From positions 62,001 through 126,000 of the forward strand of contig JBFWOJ010000003.1 of the NCBI GenBank assembly GCA_050250575.1: a DNA stretch of 64,000 nt, given 5' to 3'. Shown here one piece after another: positions 63,103-64,000 of this stretch (position 1 is the stretch's first letter; every line of letters begins with the position of its first letter). The notes under the pieces are model-generated. The model did no database searches. It was not told where the DNA came from and saw only the letters and a list, made by a program, of their open reading frames with translations. This DNA is from SHVO01 sp050250575. Its GTDB lineage: Bacteria > Pseudomonadota > Alphaproteobacteria > Rhodospirillales > Rhodospirillaceae. A program made the translations under genes and the position numbers.

Positions 63103-63328
63103 CGAACGACCTCTTAACGACGTTTTCGACTCTCTCGCACGCCGCGCGCTCGTGCGCGGTTGCGCGTAACCACCCTTTCTCCCTCGCGTGCCAGAGAAAC
63201 GCGCGTCCATGAGATTGGTTCCGCGCGCGCGATACGCGCAGGGCGTGTGCGGGCTTTGCCTGTGAAATGACGCGAAAAAGCGACGTTGGGACCGAACCAA
63301 ACGCCGCTTTCGTCAGGAGGTTTTTCGC

Positions 63329-63715
63329 TTAATAGCCGAACGACAATCCGAGGTTCGGCGATGAAAAGCTGAAATAGCCGCCGCTGTAAGGATAGTCGTA
63401 GTAGTCGTAGGGCGGATAGTAATAGGCGGGCGGCGCGTAGGCGTAGCGCGGCGGATAATGGGGCCGATAGTAAGGACGCGCATAAACGCCGCGCCACTGG
63501 CGGCGATCCCCACCGCGATGTCCGCGCCAATGCCGGTCGCGGCCCCGGTCGCCACGCCAACGGCCGTCGCGATGATCCACGAGCGTCACCTGCGCGTGCG
63601 TGTCTGCCAAGGTCGCTTTTTGCAGCGGGGCTGCGGAGACCGTCGCCGATGCGTAGCCGGCAATCAGCGCCGCAGCGACGGCGGGCGCAGCGAAACTGCG
63701 TATGCGAAAGGTCAT
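63329..63715 (-). CDS. Secreted Arg/Tyr/Pro-rich low-complexity protein
   Basis: A 128-residue protein with a signal peptide (cleaved near ASA-APL). A basic segment (HRDGRWRGDRGRDRHWRGHRGG) is followed by a Tyr/Pro-rich segment (YYRPHYPPRYAYAPPAYYYP) and an aromatic tail (GGYFSFSSPNLGLSFGY). Such proteins are common in alphaproteobacteria and of unknown function; the tail resembles the C-terminal beta-strand of outer-membrane proteins. Confidence 0.75.
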   Translation of the reverse strand: MTFRIRSFAAPAVAAALIAGYASATVSAAPLQKATLADTHAQVTLVDHRDGRWRGDRGRDRHWRGHRGGDRRQWRGVYARPYYRPHYPPRYAYAPPAYYYPPYDYYDYPYSGGYFSFSSPNLGLSFGY

Positions 63716-63817
63716 TGGTGTGCGTCCTTCAAAGACTTTTGGAGGCGCTCATTACGCTATCCGCGTGCGGCGAAAACGCGGCGGGAAAAAGGTGTTTTGT
63801 CTACACGCGCACAACGT

Positions 63818-63852
63818 CCGCACGAGAGCGCACGTACCATGCCCTCGTGCGG
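63818..63852 (-). terminator. Inverted repeat downstream of the glycine-zipper gene
   Basis: CCGCACGAG (63818-63826) and CTCGTGCGG (63844-63852) pair perfectly with a 17-nt loop, 12 bp past the stop of the gene that runs off the right edge. There is no clear T-run, so terminator strength is uncertain. Confidence 0.45.
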
Positions 63853-63864
63853 CGTCTTGCTTTG

Positions 63865-64000
63865 TCAGCAGCGTCCTGTCGGACGGTCGCGGGCGTCATC
63901 GCACTCGCGCGGCGCGGTCACGGCACCGCCGATCGCACCCGCAGCGCCGCCGATCACGGCCCCTGCCAACGGATTGTAGCCGAGCACCGCGCCGCCCACG
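63865..64000 (-). CDS. Glycine-zipper protein, C-terminal part (gene runs off the window)
   Basis: Only the last 45 residues are visible, read from the right edge to a TGA at 63865-63867. They contain a glycine zipper (GGAVLGYNPLAGAVIGGAAGAIGGAV) and a Cys-rich tail ending RPTGRCC. This is typical of small outer-membrane or envelope 'glycine zipper' proteins; the signal peptide is beyond the window. Confidence 0.65.
   Translation of the reverse strand, partial: VGGAVLGYNPLAGAVIGGAAGAIGGAVTAPRECDDARDRPTGRC

Overview
The window reads as a contiguous, high-GC chromosome segment of an alphaproteobacterium. The evidence is gene order rather than any one marker. It carries chvI-chvG, then a regulatory PTS (short HprK, RapZ, EIIA-Man, HPr, EI), ahcY, a DivL-type PAS pseudokinase, tsaE-amgK-murU-addB-addA, trxA, and on the other strand aroA-cmk-rpsA-ihfB-lapA-pyrF-trpF-trpB-trpA-accD-folC. 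A short HprK, a FYDLN-acid protein and a DUF4169 protein are also alphaproteobacterial. Genus cannot be fixed from sequence reading alone; a Rhizomicrobium/Micropepsales-like lineage would fit but is a guess. No phage, insertion sequence or CRISPR array was seen.

Layout. 1-3.95 kb (minus): secreted amidohydrolase, cytochrome c', a membrane glycosyltransferase and a methyltransferase cut by the left edge. 4.26-5.36 kb (plus): a PadR regulator with two palindromes in its promoter and a co-expressed membrane protein. 5.42 kb: tRNA-Arg(CCG). 5.5-9.0 kb (minus): a compact six-gene operon for a eukaryote-like ubiquitin-type conjugation pathway, made of a J-domain protein, E1, a single beta-grasp modifier, a Ubc9-like E2, a JAMM peptidase and a membrane protein with a cytoplasmic zinc ribbon. 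This is the most unusual content of the window. 9.1-11.1 kb (minus): lipoprotein hydrolase and ABC ATPase. 11.2-16.0 kb: zinc-finger protein, polA, TPR protein. 16.2-21.8 kb: ChvI/ChvG, DUF4169, then an ApbE / four-helix membrane / FMN-binding electron-transfer module and an outer-membrane lipoprotein. 21.8-25.1 kb (minus): three transport or hydrolase genes.

25.1-43.3 kb (plus) is a conserved core: PTS regulation, S-adenosylhomocysteine recycling, cell-cycle signalling, tRNA modification, MurNAc recycling, AddAB recombination, a Rieske oxygenase and thioredoxin. 43.4-49.1 kb is an accessory insert: a lysine-methyltransferase-like enzyme, a frameshifted gene, two tandem MHS-type transporters and a TSUP transporter. 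49.1-59.8 kb (minus) is the folC-to-aroA housekeeping block. 60.0-62.5 kb: FYDLN protein, tRNA-Ala(GGC), then a lower-GC patch with a dGTPase and a small basic protein. 62.6-64 kb: a cytochrome c lipoprotein, a Tyr/Arg-rich secreted protein and a glycine-zipper protein cut by the right edge.

The ubiquitin-like operon has every catalytic part needed for activation (E1), transfer (E2) and removal or maturation (JAMM) of a small modifier. It adds a chaperone co-factor domain and a membrane adaptor that are not part of the four-gene Bil-type antiviral operons. All genes in it overlap or lie within 12 bp of the next. Its GC-rich codon use resembles its neighbours, so it does not look recently acquired.
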